A stretch of 44,718 nt of DNA from Nostocoides sp. Soil756 (GTDB taxonomy: Bacteria; Actinomycetota; Actinomycetes; Actinomycetales; Dermatophilaceae). The DNA lies in the NCBI RefSeq assembly GCF_001428065.1, contig NZ_LMSE01000004.1:138428-183145 (forward strand). The letters are read 5' to 3'. The first letter of the stretch is position 1. Each line of letters begins with the position of its first letter. Below the pieces are notes generated by a model, which saw nothing but the letters and a program-made list of their open reading frames with translations, searched no databases and was not told the DNA's origin. A program made the position numbers and the translations under genes. This document shows positions 43,272 to 44,718 of the stretch, one piece after another.

Positions 43272-44591
43272 TCAGGGCGCGGCGGCGGTGAGGGCGTCGC
43301 GCATCGGCACCAGCTTGGCCGAGGACTCGGCCAGCTCGTCGTCGGGGCGGGAGCCCGCGACGATGCCGCAGCCCGCGAAGATGCGCATCCGCGACGGATC
43401 CGTGGGCTCGACCGCGCCGCAGCGCAGCGCGATGCCCCACTCGCCGTCGCCGGCGGCGTCGATCCAGCCGACGGGGCCGGCGTAGCGCCCCCGGTCCATG
43501 TGCTCGAGCTCGGTGATGACGGCGTCCGCGGCCTCGCGGGGCGTGCCGCACACCGCCGCCGACGGATGCAGCGCCGCGGCCAGCGCCAGCGACGACGTGG
43601 CGTCGGCCAGCACCCCGGCTACGTCGGTGGCCAGGTGCATGACGTTCGACAGGTGCAGCACGAACGGGCTCTCGGGCACGTTCATCGACGTGCAGTGCGG
43701 CGCCAGGGCGTCGGCCACCGAGCGGACCGCGTACTCGTGCTCCTCGAGGTCCTTGCTCGAGCGCGCCAGCGAGGCCGCCAGCGCGAGGTCGTGCGCGTCG
43801 TCGCCGGTCGGCCGGATGGTGCCGGCGAGCACCCGTGAGGTGACCAGGCCCTTCTCGCGGCGCACCAGCAGCTCGGGGGTCGCGCCCACGAGCCCGTCGA
43901 CGGCGAACACCCAGGTCGTGTCGTAGCGCTCCGCGAGGCGCCGCAGCAGCCAGCGCACGTCCAGCGGTGCGCCGCTGGTCACCTCGAGGTCGCGAGCCAG
44001 CACCACCTTGTCGAGCCCGCCGGCGGTGATCCGGGCGACGGCCTCGGCGACGGCGCTCGTCCAGGCCCCCGGCGAGAGCGCGCCGTCGGCGAAGGCCACG
44101 CCCGAGGGTGCGGCCGGGTCGTCCTGCGGGCGTACGTCGGCGGGCCCGGGCACCGCGGCGACGGGCTGCTCGGCGCCGACCGGGCTGACGGTGGTGAGCC
44201 AGGCCCGGTCGCCGCGGCGCCCCACCACGACCTCGGGCACCACGAGCGTGCCGCCCGCGGGGGAGCCGGCCGCGTACGCCACCGAGCCGAAGGCCACGGG
44301 GCCGGTGCCGGGCAGGTCGACCTCGTCGCGCACCACGGCCGAGCCCACGAGCTCCTGCCACCAGCGTTCGAGCTCGGCGAACCGCTCGGGCCCGGATGCC
44401 ACGTGCGCGGCGGCGCGGCCCCACCCGACCAGGCCCTCACCACGGCGGACCCACGAGCAGGCGTCGGTGGCGCCGGCCGCGGGCAGGAGGGCCAGCAGGT
44501 CCCGCGCCAGGGTGGCGTCCAGCGGGACGGTGCGCGCGACGAGGGGGGCGAGCGGAGCGGGACGGGCCCGGTCCGCGGGGAGCGAGGTCAT
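43272..44591 (-). CDS. menF: Isochorismate synthase (439 aa)
   Basis: Chorismate-utilising enzyme (MenF/EntC/DhbC) converting chorismate to isochorismate. The catalytic Lys region is ITAGGLDKVVLARDLE. Also present are TPELLVRREKGLVTSRVLAGTIRP, the Mg-binding Glu in SSKDLEEHEYAV, HLATDVAG, LHPSAAVCGTPREAA and the closing RIFAGCGIVAGSRPDDELAES. In a men cluster with no siderophore genes the product feeds menD. ATG at 44591 follows a TATCGT hexamer (44600-44605, minus strand) by 8 nt; an AGGAGA-like ribosome site is absent on that strand. Confidence 0.94.
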   Translation of the reverse strand: MTSLPADRARPAPLAPLVARTVPLDATLARDLLALLPAAGATDACSWVRRGEGLVGWGRAAAHVASGPERFAELERWWQELVGSAVVRDEVDLPGTGPVAFGSVAYAAGSPAGGTLVVPEVVVGRRGDRAWLTTVSPVGAEQPVAAVPGPADVRPQDDPAAPSGVAFADGALSPGAWTSAVAEAVARITAGGLDKVVLARDLEVTSGAPLDVRWLLRRLAERYDTTWVFAVDGLVGATPELLVRREKGLVTSRVLAGTIRPTGDDAHDLALAASLARSSKDLEEHEYAVRSVADALAPHCTSMNVPESPFVLHLSNVMHLATDVAGVLADATSSLALAAALHPSAAVCGTPREAADAVITELEHMDRGRYAGPVGWIDAAGDGEWGIALRCGAVEPTDPSRMRIFAGCGIVAGSRPDDELAESSAKLVPMRDALTAAAP

Positions 44592-44599
44592 CGAGGAGA

Positions 44600-44605
44600 A
44601 CGATA
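44600..44605 (-). promoter_or_regulatory. -10 hexamer upstream of menF
   Basis: TATCGT on the minus strand ends 8 nt before the ATG at 44591. The leader would be at most two nucleotides, close to leaderless. Confidence 0.42.
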
Positions 44606-44655
44606 CGGCGGCGGCCCCGAGCCCCTCCGCCCGGCCCGTGGGACGCCCGGGTGGT

Positions 44656-44689
44656 CTCGGCGCGCACCGGCGACCTCGGCGCGCACCGG
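44656..44689. repeat. 15-nt direct repeat at the right edge
   Basis: CTCGGCGCGCACCGG occurs at 44656-44670 and 44675-44689, 19 nt apart. It lies upstream of menF in otherwise featureless sequence. No gene is seen from 44606 to the end of the window. Confidence 0.6.
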
Positions 44690-44718
44690 CCCCATGGGAC
44701 CGGTGTGGGCCAGAGTGG

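Overview
This window is chromosomal DNA from a very GC-rich, mycolate-free actinobacterium, most likely an Intrasporangiaceae-type micrococcalean (inference). The evidence is strong GC bias at third codon positions, frequent GTG starts with 4-nt ATGA/GTGA overlaps, a mycothione reductase, a menaquinone pathway, a bS22-type ribosomal peptide and a BldC-type mini-regulator. Forty-seven protein genes are called, one of them a fragment at the left edge. No tRNA, rRNA, CRISPR array, IS element or prophage was seen. From memory, the gene order follows M. tuberculosis Rv0495c to Rv0561c closely (ppx, TIM-barrel isomerase, proC, BldC-like, bS22, SDR, acyltransferase, glutaredoxin, hemA-C-D-B, hemL, phosphatase, thioredoxin, ccdA, resB, ccsB, menA, menE, menB, menC, menD, menJ), so the window is an old core cluster carrying lineage-specific insertions.

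Layout. 1-2453: left-edge gene tail, then three minus-strand genes (GNAT, SAM methyltransferase, cysteine-rich protein). 2506-8758: ppx/isomerase, an ABC-2 exporter, proline dehydrogenase next to proC, and two related GNATs. 8784-11362: a lone RCK/TrkA protein divergent from acuC, then the BldC-like regulator and the 32-residue bS22. 11516-14396: an SDR, an acyltransferase with a Lys/Ala/Thr repeat tail, and a glutaredoxin. 14420-20063: a Rex operator and promoter, then rex-hemA-hemC-hemD-hemB. 20190-20859: a strong hairpin, yceI, and a palindromic operator shared with marR. 20918-27812: marR-hemL, then phosphatase and the system II cytochrome c maturation genes (TlpA-like, ccdA, resB, ccsB) and a DUF4229 protein. 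28152-34428: menB-ppc-menE-PLDc_N-menA on the minus strand. 34544-44591: an unknown protein, menC, a VOC protein, mycothione reductase, a WXG100-like protein plus a lipase-fold protein, menD, menJ and menF.

Together the genes build the respiratory chain: heme (hemA/L/B/C/D), its covalent attachment to cytochrome c (ccs), and menaquinone (men). Rex, which reads NADH/NAD+, sits at the head of the heme operon with a matching operator over its own -35. MarR is translationally coupled to hemL and faces yceI across one palindrome.

The points most worth a second look are the Rex and MarR operators, a repeated leaderless-promoter architecture (TANNNT-type hexamer 6-8 nt before the start codon at about a dozen genes), the WXG100-like/lipase pair inside the men region, a degenerate methyltransferase half in HemD, a repeat-tailed acyltransferase, and a structured, repeat-bearing 339-nt intergenic region at 27813-28151. 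I did not find an obviously new multi-gene system; the WXG100-like/lipase pair is the best candidate.
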